Part shown: piece by piece, positions 47,896 through 61,496 of the stretch
How the letters are laid out: every line of letters begins with the position of its first letter
How positions within the stretch are numbered: position 1 is the first letter of the stretch
DNA from: Centropus unirufus
Lineage: Eukaryota > Chordata > Aves > Cuculiformes > Centropidae
NCBI GenBank assembly: GCA_013397695.1
Contig: VYZI01000033.1
Coordinates: 2,359,776 to 2,423,775, forward strand
Direction of reading: 5' to 3'
DNA: 64,000 nt
Translations under genes and position numbers: made by a program
Notes under the pieces: model-generated
Told to the model about the DNA's origin: nothing
Database searches by the model: none
What the model saw: only the letters and a program-made list of their open reading frames with translations

Positions 47896-50800
47896 CTAGC
47901 AAGGAAAAGGAGAGAACAAAAAACTTGTTTAACAGTCAGCAGTCCATTTCAGCCAATGCAAATTCAATGTGGGGGTTTTCTTTCTATACGCCATGCAAGA
48001 AGCCTCCACTAATGCTAAATTTAGAATCAATCTTGATATCATAGGCCTCCTGTGGAACATAAGGAAAATAATTATTACTTAATTTGGGAAAGGAAATGCC
48101 TTAATAAAATGTTTATTAAAAATGACATTAGTTTATTAGTTCCTGCAAATTGCTAGCAAACACTGCTAGGGAATCTTTAGTTGGTAGAAATTAACCAGAC
48201 AGAGAGAGTGGCATACTTGACTGAGGTGACATTTTCAATTAACAGAAGTTCTAAATAGCAGCTGAACAGCTGCCCAGACATCTACATGCTCAATATTCTC
48301 ATTGCTGGAGAAGGAAACAGTTCATTGTTTTCATTATCATTGTACTGAAAACAAGCAAGATTTTTGTTTCTTGCTAAATTCTCTTGTCAGAGATGGATAA
48401 ATGAGGTTTCTTTATTAATTTCACTTTCCTGTATAAAAAAGGAAAACAGAAAATGAACAAGTTACAGCATTTCACTTCAGAGGTAATTCAGAATTGCTCA
48501 CGTCACTAACCAAGGATGGGGACATGCAAAGTAAGCAACTACATCACAAATCCACCCAGCAGGAAAATGAGCAACACAGACAGAAGAAGCCTTTTTTGAC
48601 TCAGCACCCCAAAAGCCCAACACCCCAATCTTCAATTGTTGCACTTGAGAAGGTATCAGAGGAATAAAGCACAATAATTTGTGTGACTAACACATCTCCC
48701 ACCTGTTTGTTCCACCACAGAAAAGAGCTGTAACTGTAGCACGCAACCTCTCATAGTCCTAAACTCATTTCATCAGAGGGGGCACCCAAAACCTTTCAAA
48801 GGAGGAACACGCTTCCATTATTTGTCAGTAGAGCACTTACAAAGCAATTCCAGGTGAGCTTCTGCATACAAATGTGTGGCAAATAATGAATTCTCCCTAT
48901 CTTTTGCCATCTCCTTTGAACGATTTTCTCCAGTTTACCATATATCTCTAAGCTATCAAGCACAAGATTCTTGGACAGATTTGTCTGCCAGAAATTATAT
49001 CACTGTTATCCTCCATTGGTTTCTAGTTAAGGTTCAAGTTCGTCAGCCTTCAGAAGAAGCCCTCTATTATGTATAGAATTATTTGAATATGCAAATACGT
49101 AGCACAATGTCTAAAACGCATAATCTCCAGATTAGAGTGTGTAAAATCCCTGAGACAATGAGTAAACCAGGCCTAAACATTGAACCCTTATGGTAAATGT
49201 GTTACCAAGGCTAAATCTTTGTTTCAATTGCAGCCCCTGTGAAAAAGCAGCGTGTACAGGATGTTTTCTAGCCAGTTACTAACTGCATCTATTCACGGAT
49301 ACTAACTTTCTTAAAAATGGCAACAGAAGTGAAGAAATCAGGGTCTTCCTCTTCCTTATGTTCATTTTTCCATCTACAATAAAGATCTGATTCCATAAAG
49401 CTTGTTTGTGAATTACAAAACATTCACAATGAACTCCTTTGGATACCTTCCCTGAGCTGTTCTATGAGAGAACACCACAGATGAGTTCATACAGTAACGC
49501 ACGTTGCCTTCTGCAGGCTTGTCAGCCCTCACCTGCAAACTCCCAAAAGCAGCCTGAAGACATTACTAGAGTACAAGACAAAAAGTTCTGGAGTACCTCC
49601 TTTTTGTCTGCTTTATCCACGGATGAGAGGACTGTAAGAAACAACTAGTGCGTACTTGATACACAAGGAGAAAGGCACTGGGAAGACCTGTCGTTGCTTC
49701 TCTAGTACAGGAGCTTGAAGGACACGGGAAGAACCATTCTTCCCCTAAGAACTCTTGCTCTGAGCATACTGTCCAGCACAGATGAGAGATCTCATCAGAG
49801 AAAAAGTATCAGCCACAAATACAGAGGGTACTTTAGCTCCAAATTTAAGCAGGTAAAGGAAAAAACTAAGCCCCAGAAGCTAAGGAAGGGCTTCAGGGAG
49901 CTGGGAAGAAACAGAACGATGCAACAACACAGAACACTGCAAAAAAAGCTGTAACATGCAGTTCCCAAGCCAACTGCGATTTCAGCAGTCAGTTAAATGA
50001 CCTAGACTGAACTGCCTACAACAAAGCACTCAACTGGAAACCAAGTATGGATTCTATAATGCAATAATTTTTTAAGGATGTTTATCTTAAGAGTCATGTA
50101 TATGGAAGTCATTAAAAAGGCATCATTCAAAACACAAAGGGAAAGCCTGTTCATACTTTTAATTTTTAAGAGCCATCCAAAAATATATTTATGTCCTTTC
50201 AGTAAGGTAGCATAGGCTTTCCTGAACAAGCCCACCAGAAGAGGAAGAAACTCCATCAACCTGCTTTGCTTTAATGGCTGTCTTAGTGTATGCACTATGC
50301 AACATTCAAGAATCTGAAACTGGAAGTCTTCCCAGTTTCCTTCTCTTGTCATAGATGAATTTTCATTATAAAATAAAAAACTACCTCTAAGAAGGGCAGA
50401 AATGCAACTTTCAGTTGCTTGTTAGTCTAACAAGTCTTTAGCACTGTAAGAAAATAACATTTACTATCACCTGAGAACGTGAACACTTCATTTCATGTCC
50501 CGCAGTGGGGTTTTCTGAAAGCACTGTTAGTCTTCTGCCTTGTCATTGCCTTCCCCATGTTTTTAAAATGAGCTAGTCTGAAGGTAAATTTACTCATATT
50601 TATAAACTATGCCTTTATTGCACTTTTTTAAATTATCAGTCATCTTACAGTCATCTTTAATTGAAACCACTAATTAGGAATACTGGAAAGCCACAGGTGC
50701 AGCGTACAGAAATACCATTAATAGCACTTCAAGTGCAAGGGTTACTTGTCTTGCATTAAGAATAGACAGTTTAATCTTCTTGGTGTTATGTACCTACATC

Positions 50801-52684
50801 CTTTCCACAGCATAAGTAAGATACACCATGATTTCTGCAAACATCTGTACCAACTTTACCTGCTGCTCAATATGTGCTCCCAATTAAGATGAGAACGTCT
50901 GAAAGAATAACTACTATAATGACAAGTCTTCTCTTAACTTAGAGAGGAGTACATAGCCAAAGAGCAAAAGAGAAGTGTTTTAAAAAGCTGAGGGGCTGAA
51001 AAATGAAAACAGACACACACAGTAATTAAACCTGGGGTGCCTCCTCTGGTGCCTCATTATAAGATATGCCTTTCATTAAGTTTAATGGAACTTAATGGAT
51101 CATTTGCAATAGAGAAACATTCATATGACATTCAAACACTAGATGTAACCCTTTATTAGCAGCTCTGCACATGTACTTTCAAACAAGAAACTGTTACAAG
51201 GATGATTTTATTCTATTAATCAGTGAATAGCACAAGAAGGATGTGCAGCATGTGGGATTTATTACAAATTCTTCCAATGACATCTTCATTCTTCAGAAAG
51301 TGTTAAACTCAAGAACTATTCTGATGTAAAAAAACAAAGCATTTCACATGAACAGAATTATGCCGGTAGGGTGGTATCAGCAAGTGTGAAACAGAAGACT
51401 CATATTTAGCATGACTGAAATCATTACATTTTGCCACAGCCTTTACTACACCACTGCAGTCCTGACTGAACCAGTTTACTGTTTAATAGCCCTTGAGTAT
51501 ACTGTAAAATCTAAGAAAATATATCTTTTCCTCATAATACTAATGACTATATTTTATCTGGAATGTTAAGAACTGCCCTACTGAATCAGACCAGACATCC
51601 AACTAGCCCAGCACGTGTAGCTTCTGACAGCAGCACCAAGGGACATTACTCAGAGAAAATAGAGAAATAAGTCTAACAGCAGTCTGACATCAATTCCCAT
51701 TTCATTCACCAGCACCTCCAAACCTTGGGATTGGAAATGCTAGGCAGCACATGTCTATACTTTTTCTAATCCCTTTTTTAACCTGCTGATAGTCAGTTCC
51801 CCTAAATTTTGTGCAAATAAATTCCAAGGGCTCTCTAGCCACTGCACGAGGCAGTACCTTCATTATTTTAATCTGATCTATTAGTTTTCTTGAGTGTATT
51901 CTAGTTCAAATACTCACATTCCTGATGAATGGCAGATCTACTTTAGCCTTAACAAGTCTTTAGAATTCTGTACAAAAATACTTAAAGTAATAAACAACAA
52001 CTGCTGATGTCTTTGGAAATCTGAGTCAAACTTGATTCTACAAAACAGTAGGATTTTGTTCTCACAGTTTTTCTGGCACACTTCTACTGTAGCACATCTT
52101 GTCAGCTCAGTTAATATGAATAAAAATAGACAAAACTTTGATCTGTAAAGGATAATTTAACTTTCTCTTAAAGATGCGGGTGCTTATATTACAGTAAATA
52201 CTGCAACAAACCAAGGAAACATCCTAAGGATAACCTAGGTAAAACCTTCTTCAAAAAGTTGCTTATGAAGCCTGATTGCTTATACTTGGGAAAATTTACT
52301 GACGTACACATAACAGTAACTTCAAAACATTACCTAAATAATTTTCAATCACCTTTATTGCCATATACTTTAGATTACATTATTGATCGATCGTACTGAG
52401 TGAATCCCTATACAACATTTATTATCCACTCCGCTGTGCAAATTATCTCATAAAAAGATATTTAAATAGATTACAGCTGAAGTCAAGTGAATTACAGTAT
52501 GGCTACAAGTGCAGTACCAACACGCTTACAGACAAAAAACAGGATTATACACCATACACACAGGCCCTTTGCATGCAGGTATCTAATGAAAAGAGACATC
52601 CAGAGCACAGGGAATCTGGAGTTATAGTTATTGTTGAATTTACAGGTATAAAAAAAGTTGTAGGGTTTTTAGCAGACCACCTAC
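47896..52684. other. MTA3 intron, 4.8 kb, with an old interspersed repeat
   Basis: Contains the ancient amniote repeat listed at about 51565-51900. Open frames at 49439-49648, 49715-49954 (plus) and 50002-50352 (minus) have no recognisable protein content. No additional exon was recognised. Confidence 0.6.
51565..51900. repeat. ancient amniote interspersed repeat (family not named)
   Basis: The segment begins ACTGCCCTACTGAATCAGAC, continues with a TCCAACTAGCCCAGCA block and ends with AAATTCCAAGGGCTC near an ACTGCACGAGG block. This order resembles a repeat common in turtle and crocodile genomes, whose copies read roughly 'ACTGGGTCAGACCAATGGTCCATCTAGCCCAGTATCCTGTC' in scattered pieces and later 'GAGTTCCACAGGTT'. 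Divergence is high, so it is old. I cannot name the family with certainty, and the borders are approximate. Confidence 0.45.
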
Positions 52685-52784
52685 CAGGGTGATGTCTCGG
52701 GAAGCAGCAGCTGCACTCATGTGTAAACTAGGTTGCCTGACAGAACTACTGCAGTCCAAAGCTCGAGCAAATGTGCCAACCGCA
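52685..52784 (-). CDS. MTA3: MTA3 exon: ELM2-SANT linker
   Basis: A 100-nt exon with acceptor CTGTCCTAG and donor GTAGGT. Its first base completes the Arg codon begun in the previous exon (CG+T), then come 33 codons beginning [20 protein letters not shown] and ending ASRDITL at a codon boundary. [10 protein letters not shown] is highly conserved across MTA paralogues and belongs to the end of ELM2. The Ser-rich stretch with [10 protein letters not shown] is the linker towards SANT and is as in human MTA3. Residues 34-67. Confidence 0.95.
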
Positions 52785-55700
52785 CTAGGACAGAGAAATA
52801 GTGAACAGTAAATGCACAGAAAGATTTAACTATTTTATTATCAGACTCCATGCCTTATCTCTAAAAGAATTCTTTTTAAAGTAAAAGTCACATACTGTCA
52901 TCCTTAAGATTTCAGATCTTTGATAACAAACAATTTGACTGACAAACCACCAAGCATTGCAGAAAAATTCTGACCTTGTCTCCCACAAGTAACAATTTAC
53001 ATAGAAGAACAACAGCAGGGAAACAAAAGATACCCAAGAGAATTCTAATGTAGCGATTTTTTATTCATTATGAGGTCAAAGACCTTACTGAGTTTGGACT
53101 TTAAAACCATGACTGTTATTTTCAAAACTAAAAAGCCAAAACACTGTTGAACAAATTAGAATACAATTAAAACGGTATTCACTGTGTTCCCATGAGGAAA
53201 ACAATAACATTCATTTCAGAAATCCATGTCCACTACTTCAATTAGTAAGGCAAAGAAAGCATATTAACTAAGTATTAGGTACCTCCAATCCCGTATTTTT
53301 GTCATGGGTTTTATGTCACAATGAAATACATCAATCTGTCTACTTAATGGTATTTTGGCATTGCTGAATGGGATGCATTTTTCTCCACTTTTCCCTTTTT
53401 GTTGCACCTTTGATGACGTGCTGTACAAGGCATTTATTAGACTTACCAGAGCAACAAGATAAGGAACAGAGATGGAGAATTAGCGTGATAATGACTGTTC
53501 TGAACCACAAACTTTTCTTGGAAGCACATCTATGACATAGCATACATGGCGAAGGGAAAAATGTGTAAGAGGATTTGACTGAGATCAGGGTATCATAGAG
53601 GAAACAAGCAAAGATGCACAGACACTTGAGAAAGATCATTAATTAACAGAAGGGAAGTAACTCCAGTATCCTGAGCCTCTCCATATCCCTTGAGGTACTA
53701 CATTTTGTCATGATATCAGAAAGTAAGTTATTTGTTGCAGTTATACCTAAGTCCTCCTAAATTCAAAGATCCAATTACTCACCTAACATTTTTAACACAG
53801 TGTAAGCCTCTGGACTAACGACAGGAGCCCCATTCAGTAATTATGCTGTGTACAAGTTATAAGTGTAGAATTACACCAATGAGGAAAATCATGGGTGACA
53901 AAGATCAATACATTGAAAGCATCACATTACTGTGTATTATAAACCCAAGACTTAGGAGTAATGCAACGTGCACCAAGATTTTAGCTCTCTGAGGGGTACC
54001 ATTAATCCTGGAGAAACTGATAAAAACATCTGTTACTGCAATTTTGTATTGGATCTCAAAACTTCAATACTGAATGCATGTTTCAGAACTCACTGCCAAA
54101 AACTTACAGGACAGTTCAGATTCAACAGCAGTGATTCGCACACTCCAGATATTAAATGTTTAAATTGCTGAAGGCTGTGGAATAAATAAGTTATAATCAA
54201 ATGTTGTTCCACAACCCTTGCTCTGTCTTTGACAAATATGTGACAAGAACAAACACATTCTATTTTCTTTTTTAAAAAAGTTTGGCATTATATAAAGCAG
54301 TATTTGTCCACAAATTAGTCCCAAGAACAAGGCTCTTTTGTGAATGTATTTCCTGATAGTCAGTCAATCCCTTTAAAAGTGTTGGCATTGATAAGGGTTG
54401 TAGCTAAACAACAAGGGTTGTAGCCTTTCCCATGATCCTTCTGACACTACTGTTCAAACCAGTAAAGCAGCATGCGGCGTGACTGTATTTCCCTTCTGCT
54501 GCTGCCTACTTGCTTCTTATCTTCCTTTGCATAATTAGCACTATTTTCTTTTGACTGTGTTTTTTAAATAAAAGCACAGTATGCTCCGATAATTACAGAG
54601 TATGTCCTCACAAGTAATGCTCTAGCACATCAAGCTTCCTTCCAACTTTTTAGGCTGACTTCACAGCCCAAGCATATATGAATTATGTCGCCTGGAACGT
54701 AAAGTCAAAATTGAGAAACAATATAAAGCCATATTTATTACAAATAAGCGATAAAGAGGCAAGAACTGATGTGCTACTTGACATCAGTTGCAGTACTATA
54801 CTGAGTAGGAGAGGATCAGAACCATCAGAGGAACGCTGCGTGGGAGTGTGGGATGCGTGAATGCAAAACAAATAGAATCACCACAAAATGCAGGCAGCGT
54901 GCCATTTTGGGGCTGGGTGGGACAGCGGTGTGTATGTCTGTGGCTCTATCTTGTAAACAACTTCCAGTTCACTTTTCCATGGAAATGCTGGAAATATAAT
55001 GAATTTTTCAGATAATCCAAACATGTGTAGCAATTCTTGAGCATTTAGCTGTTAAATACTAAATAGCCTCAAAACTCAACAGCTATATACAGTGCCCTGC
55101 ATAATCTACATTATAATCAAATTCGATGTTGCTTTTAGAAATAATAACACAATTTTTTGTTTTTTTCATTTAAAACACAAATATGAAGAACAATGATACA
55201 AATAAAAAATAATTAAAAATTAAAGTGAAAAATTTAAATTAATAACCAATGTCCAATTCCAGAACACATACTGTCTTCACCTACCTGCTACTAAAATAAA
55301 AGTCCATATTAAGTCTAACAAAGCTGGTCAGACCCTAACTGCTTGTCTTTCCTTTGAGGCAGACTCTTTAATGTAAGCATTAAATTAAGCTGCTAGAATC
55401 CAAAGAATAACTGTAGACATTTACCTGAAACTATATTTAATTCAATAACAATAAACCCATGTAACAAAAAACAACCATCATGCTCAGCAAGTTAGTCACA
55501 AATTAGTTATTAAATAAGTAATTAAAGTAGGGAGACTTCAAACAGAAACAAACACTCCCCACGTCTCCCAAAATAAGCTGAAGCCAAAAGGCATACAGTG
55601 AATTACATGGGTGGCAGAGAGATGGGTAAGAATGATTAACAATTGGTGGTATCAGCATAAAGATCACTCTTTGCACAGGCTATCATCAGCAAGCAGGTAT

Positions 55701-58700
55701 AAGAGCTTTAAGAACTAGACAGAATTCATTAGGATTTCCTTGTTTTAATTATCTTAACGACCAGAACCAAGAATGTTCTCTCAAGGATTTATAACAGAGA
55801 TTGCAGCTGACAACTGTACAACGTAAAACAAATCAAGATAATTTGCTGCCAGGATCTAAGACTATGGAATATGTGTACATATTCAGCACAACTCAACAAT
55901 ATCTATATTCCTAGAAATCCTGACAGTGAACTCTCTAAGGATGACGTAACTCATTATCATTGCGTTGTGCCCATGTGCACTACCTTGGGGCAAAACATCA
56001 GATTAGGTATGGAACACAGAAAATACACTGTTCCCAATTTCTTATAACTCGAGTCCAAGACACTAAAGAAAGTAATTGTTCAAATTTTGCATAAGTATTA
56101 GTGGTAACCAATGAAATTATGAAGGAGCAAACACAAAAAAGTGCCATAAGACATTCTAAAAATTAAATTGTTCATCAGTAACTAGTTCCAAAAAGGGCTT
56201 GTTATTTACCAAAAAAATCTGAAACCACTGTGATAATGCATCGGGGTAAAAATAGTCCCTAGTCTCCTGGGTAGCAACAGCAGTCCAGCATCAAATCGGA
56301 TCCAGAAAGTTCTGGATTCAGGCCAGTGACTATTTTCTTTCTCCTAAATGGCGCACTTCTATAGATTGTTTCTGTTTCACTGATAGCAGATGAGTACCGC
56401 CTATACTCTGAACAGATATGCTTAAAGCAAACCAACTCTGTGTGTATATGAATCTGCAAATGCAATTATGTGTGGAAAACTGTGAAAACTAATGAATGAG
56501 ACCTGTGTCTCAAACTTAACATTTCTGAGGAAAATAAATATGTGGGGTCTTTAGTGGTTTCCTACATACTGGTGAGGCTGCTTTCTGTATTATTACAAGA
56601 ATTTTCCCCTTCACTATCAGTAGTAAACGGTCCTAAAAGCTGACCTCTGAGAATGCTATCAATAACAGCATCTTACAAACAGCCAATTAATATCTGATTG
56701 TTCCTTAAGAGAGTCTCCTGATACTTAAAAACTTGAAAAGAAGAAACAAATGCTTCCTCAGTGGAGGCACACATCACCAGCACAATATTAATTAAAGCTG
56801 AAAAATACAGAGATTGTTATTATTGGATATTGCAAAATCAGACATAAAGAACATTCACAGTAAAATGATGATGTACCACGGCATGATAGACATGTAAAGT
56901 CTATCTACCTTAAGCCACTACTCTTTCTCTGAAAGGCGCTCAAATTCAGGGTAGGGAGTGGCATTCGATACAACATCCCCTAGACACCACAACTAATCCT
57001 CAGTCTCATTGCTAAAGGAATAGAAATGGAACATATGTGAGATTTTTATTATTCAACAGAAATAGAATCTGATAAAAGTAGTTTATTTCCCAGGATATGA
57101 TTTAAGTGATCCTCTGTACTCCATCCTGCAATTTCACAGTCAGAAGAGACTTACAGCCCCCAAAACGCAGCTCCATGAAAACACTGCTGCAGAATTTTTT
57201 ATAATGCAATACATTAGAATTCATTAAAAAAAAAACGCAAAAAGGAATTCAGCTTCCAGTCTGAATTAGTTGTTTTCAAAATAATTTGGTCAAGAAGAAA
57301 TACAGTAACACACTGTAAGATAAATTCATGTAACAAATAAACCTTCATATACTATGAGTGCTTATAACTAAAACAATAGAAACCAACAGAAAATTAATAT
57401 AATCACATGTCTTAGAGAAAATTTAAGAGTGGAAACAACCAAGAAAGGGATCAAGCTCCAATTCAAAATTACTAAAGATGCAGGTTTCCATTCTTCCATG
57501 ATTCACATTAGAAAATAAGCTGACGTTCAAAGGAAGAGAAACATATTATGTTAGCTAGAGGTATGCAAAGCCAATTTAATATCAAAGCAACCAAAGAACA
57601 AAATTTAAAGGTAGAGATGCAATAAGTTAAGGGCATTTTAATTAGTCTACAAAACTCTGTTTTAGTTGGAAATAAGCTGGAACCACAAATGACTGCAAAA
57701 TAGCTTGATTTAGAGATATAATTCTTTCCAGAAGACTATGTCAATAATCTAGTTAGATGAAGCAGAATAAAAGAACTAAGTTGTTTCACTGCATCATAAA
57801 GTACATAAACAGAACTAGAACGTTCAGAAAACTTATAATGTAATGAATTACAGGCCAAATGAGAAAGTGAAAAAAAATGGCTCAGATCTATGGTTCTCAG
57901 CATCTGCCCAGACTGAAGCCCACACTTTCTACCACAGTTGAGTCTAGACAGGACCATTTTTGACTCCTTGAAAAATTAAAAAAAAAAACCACCCAGGACT
58001 ATTACGCTACACACACAACAGGAAATCTTCTATTTCCAATACTATGCAACTTGAAATAGAGTTAGAAAGGGAACATGAGATCACACAAGGAAATGAAGTA
58101 TTACTTGTATATTAGGAATGATGAGAGGCTGATAACTGGAGAAAACAGGCTGTGTCTCTATCACCTATAGCTCAAATGGAGTTTCAAAGCAACTCTCCCC
58201 ACAATCTTTATCTACTGCATTTTAACCAGGTCTATTTTAGCACACAAACCGGATTTCTGTTAAGTTAAACAGTAGCTTCACATACTCACATTCAGTCCAC
58301 AGGACCAGATTAGCATTAGCCTAAAAATAAAGCTGCTCAAAATGTGCCCTGTGTGGATGACAGGTCGTCAGTACCAAACATTTCAATTCTACAAATCTAC
58401 TTCCCTCTATCAGACCATTTGCCAATGTGGACAACATATAAATTGTTGCAGCTTCTCAGCGTCCTGTTCTTTGAAGCTAGTAGACACAGATGAACCATTG
58501 CTGATATATAGAACAGAACAAAAAATTGTTGATGAAGCTGTATCTTATTTAAATGCAGTAGAAAATGGTGTTGAAATTCTCACTGCCAGAACATAAATGA
58601 CAGCACGTTACCCAAAAGCAACTCCAACCCAGAATATATTAGTCTGATGCCTCAAGCTTCCCCTAACAGCTGTTTTTGCTAATCCAAACAGGAGGCCTTT

Positions 58701-61393
58701 GCCCAAACTACGCTTCAGTAGAAGCAATAAGGAACTTCTTTGTTCCTTGCAAATCCACTGACCAGAAAGGCTACTCAAGGACCTCAAGGTTAAAAATCTT
58801 TCAGTTAAAAGTACTATTATGCTTTTTTTCAAAATCTCCATAGACTTTTCTGGCACTGCTACCTCTGATTTCTGGACACAAAAGGCATATACTTCTACGT
58901 TTGAATCAAACTGATTATTGCACACCGGGGCTAGTGACAGGCTTAGACAGATCAAGCCTACAAACCCAGAAAAAAGGCCTCGATGCCTGAGACAATAAAC
59001 CAATCTTGTAAGACCTGGAAAGGTACCTGCCCTAGGCCAAATAAAAACATTCCTGCAAATGGACAACACAAATAGAAAAAGAGAGCGTTTAAGCACCTTT
59101 AAAGAACAAATAAAACATGCTTCAGTGATTGAAAAAGCTAAAAAGCAAGCAACTCTTCCTTCAGCCAGAGCAGACAGAAAAAACTGAAAAAAGAACTACT
59201 GGATGCCTTTGATGCAGCATATAAAAAGGATTACGTGAAAATGCTTTTACAATTTCAAATACGCATAAGCACACTTCACCAAAATCACATATGGAAAAGA
59301 ATTTAGGAAAACTATCTTATTGCCTGAATTTCAAATTTGCAAAACTAAATTTCTAGGAACCAGAGAAATACCACTCTCACTGGAATCCCAGCAGGCACAG
59401 CCCATGTCCAGTGAACTGCAGTCAGACCCCAGTAGAAATATCTTCCAAGAACGTAAGCAGAGCATTAACAGATCATAATACCAACACCGCTGTTACTCAA
59501 GCAGCATTCAGTGGTCCAGTATAATGAAAGCTTTTACATACAAGCATTTAAAAAGCTGCCGCAATCATCATAGAACAGTTTCTCCAGAAAGTGGTGAAAA
59601 TCTGTCTCAAGCACTTAATGCAACAGGAATGTGATCTTACAGCCTGTGAATACAAGTAGGTTGGGAAGTTTCCATCAGTTCAAAAGCAGCTTGGAAAGAT
59701 GAATAGAGTTTTGTGGAAGAACATCATTAAGTACCTGAGTAACATCTGATTAGAGATGGTCATTAGCGATCACCTACCACAAGATCTTGGATAGCTACAA
59801 TGAAGTAGCCAGCTATGACCAAGACCCATTCCCTCTCTAACAGAAGCCTTTTTTACAGACATTTTACAGCTTTAAACAAATGCAGCCTTGATCACGACAC
59901 ATCACTGCAGAGGATGCCTTAAATAAGCGGGAAAAAAAAGATTTTTTTTCTCCTAAAAAATTTAATTTGTTCTCTATCATTTATCCTCTGTCTCTTCCCA
60001 GCTGACTGCTTACTGGTACGTCCCTCTGAGGGCGTCTTCAGGTTCACAGTATGCCACCTTCACTCCTGAATTTGCAGCCACTCCAGGGAGCTGAGGTACT
60101 GAATGAACTCTTCAAAAACACATGAAATCTTCACACAAATGGTATTTTTAAGTCATCCCACAAAGATCTGCTCATGCCTACCCAGGTATCATACTGCTGA
60201 TGATAGAAGCAGTTCTGTTTCCTGGGTTGTATTCTATGGAGCACGTACCAGCATTGTGGTCTACTGAACCCATGTATGTTCACACCTATAATCCTCTGTC
60301 TTGCTTGAAAATTCCAAAGAGGCAGCAAAGTTTTACTACAGTATAGAAAGGATGCAGTACTATAAAGAAAGAAGAAACCCACGTGGATTAGCATCTGAAC
60401 TGCAAGACAAGAAACTGGCAACCCATTTCACCATAGACATAAGCAGGAAAATACAAAGCAGCTCCTCTTTTTTCCCTCCTGAAACACTTTATTCAAAAGG
60501 GAGAAAGAAAGGAAAAAAACTGGAAACAATCTAAAAGGATTATTTGCCTAAGATTTGAGACTATCCTCTGCAACCATGCGACAGAAAATACTGGAGATGG
60601 AGTGACTAAGGATAAAATCCCTACATTAGCTGTGATTAACAGGTCTTTCCCATCATTAGAACAGTATGTTTGTACAGTATTTTAAGTATGAATTACAGGA
60701 AAGCAAAAGATGCTGTATCTTATAAGTGTAGAGTTGTCCTTCAGTAAGATGCCTATAGTTTTGAAAGCTTTTGTTTTTTGAAGTAGAGGAATTATTTTTA
60801 AAGGTATTTATGAATTCCAAGGGCTTTGATGTTCCTTTCATAGATCTGCATAACCATTTGTTAATTTATAAAATTAAACTATCCAGATTTTTTTCACTAA
60901 TGAAATGCATTACATCAAAACTTTTATTTCAATATTCATCCAAAATAATTGCACTGCACATTATTCAGCTTGTATACAGACTGGGCAAGTTCTGCGTCCT
61001 TTGATTTGCTAGCATTTTCTTTATTTTTACTCTGAACTTTATAGTACACTACAAAATTTCAAGTACTATAATCCAAGACTGAAATATTAGCACTGAAATT
61101 CTGTTTCATTAACTCTGGGGGGAAAACAGACCAATATCTGCATTTCTAGTATCAAATTCTATAACTTGAAATAGAGGAGGTGCAGTATTATTCCAAAGCT
61201 CACTCTTTTTCTCTCCTTTGTATTGGTAGCTTCAATAAATATGCAGAAGATTGTGGTCTGATTTTCTCTTTTGGCTAACTGTGGGAAAGAGAAGGGCTCA
61301 CAAAATGGCAACAAGTTGAGTAACACGATATAGGGGAATAAATAGTAGGAAAAGGAAAAGGATTTTTTTTTATTAGAGGATTATTAATCTTAC
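52785..61393. other. MTA3 intron, 8.6 kb
   Basis: No exon was found on either strand. A 12-bp direct repeat (AAGGGTTGTAGC) occurs at 54393-54404 and 54413-54424. A 162-codon open frame at 58608-59096 on the minus strand resembles nothing I know and lacks splice or start context, so I treat it as chance. The rest is unremarkable AT-rich sequence. Confidence 0.6.
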
Positions 61394-61496
61394 CGTGCTA
61401 CAACTAAAAACTGGTCAATCTGACGGTCAGTAAGGGGGCTATCTGGATCCCATACTTTTACTTCCAGCTTTGCCTGTTCTCTGTCATCTAATTCTC
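61394..61496 (-). CDS. MTA3: MTA3 exon: ELM2 domain, C-terminal part
   Basis: This 103-nt exon has acceptor TTTTGACAG before it and donor GTAAG after it. Two bases finish a Gly codon from the previous exon, 33 codons follow (ELDDREQAKLEVKVWDPDSP, then the LTDRQIDQFLVVA segment), and it ends with CG of an Arg codon. The sequence matches the part of ELM2 in MTA proteins that leads into the VWDP.SPLTDRQIDQFL signature. In this family ELM2 dimerises and, with SANT, wraps the deacetylase HDAC1/2. The start of ELM2 must be on an exon outside the window. Residues 1-34 of the assembled fragment. Confidence 0.95.

Noticed and set aside
50002..50352. 116-codon minus-strand frame as an extra MTA3 exon
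   Set aside because: Sequence resembles no MTA segment, and the flanking exons (52784-52685 and 47895-47707) already join in frame as L-F without it.
58608..59096. 162-codon open frame on the minus strand
   Set aside because: No known motif, no splice sites fitting the MTA3 phase chain, and leucine/serine-rich composition expected from random AT-rich sequence.
59570..59810. Possible LINE-like 3' relic (GTTCAAAAGCAGCTTGGAAA region)
   Set aside because: Similarity to LINE 3' ends was too weak and scattered to support a call.
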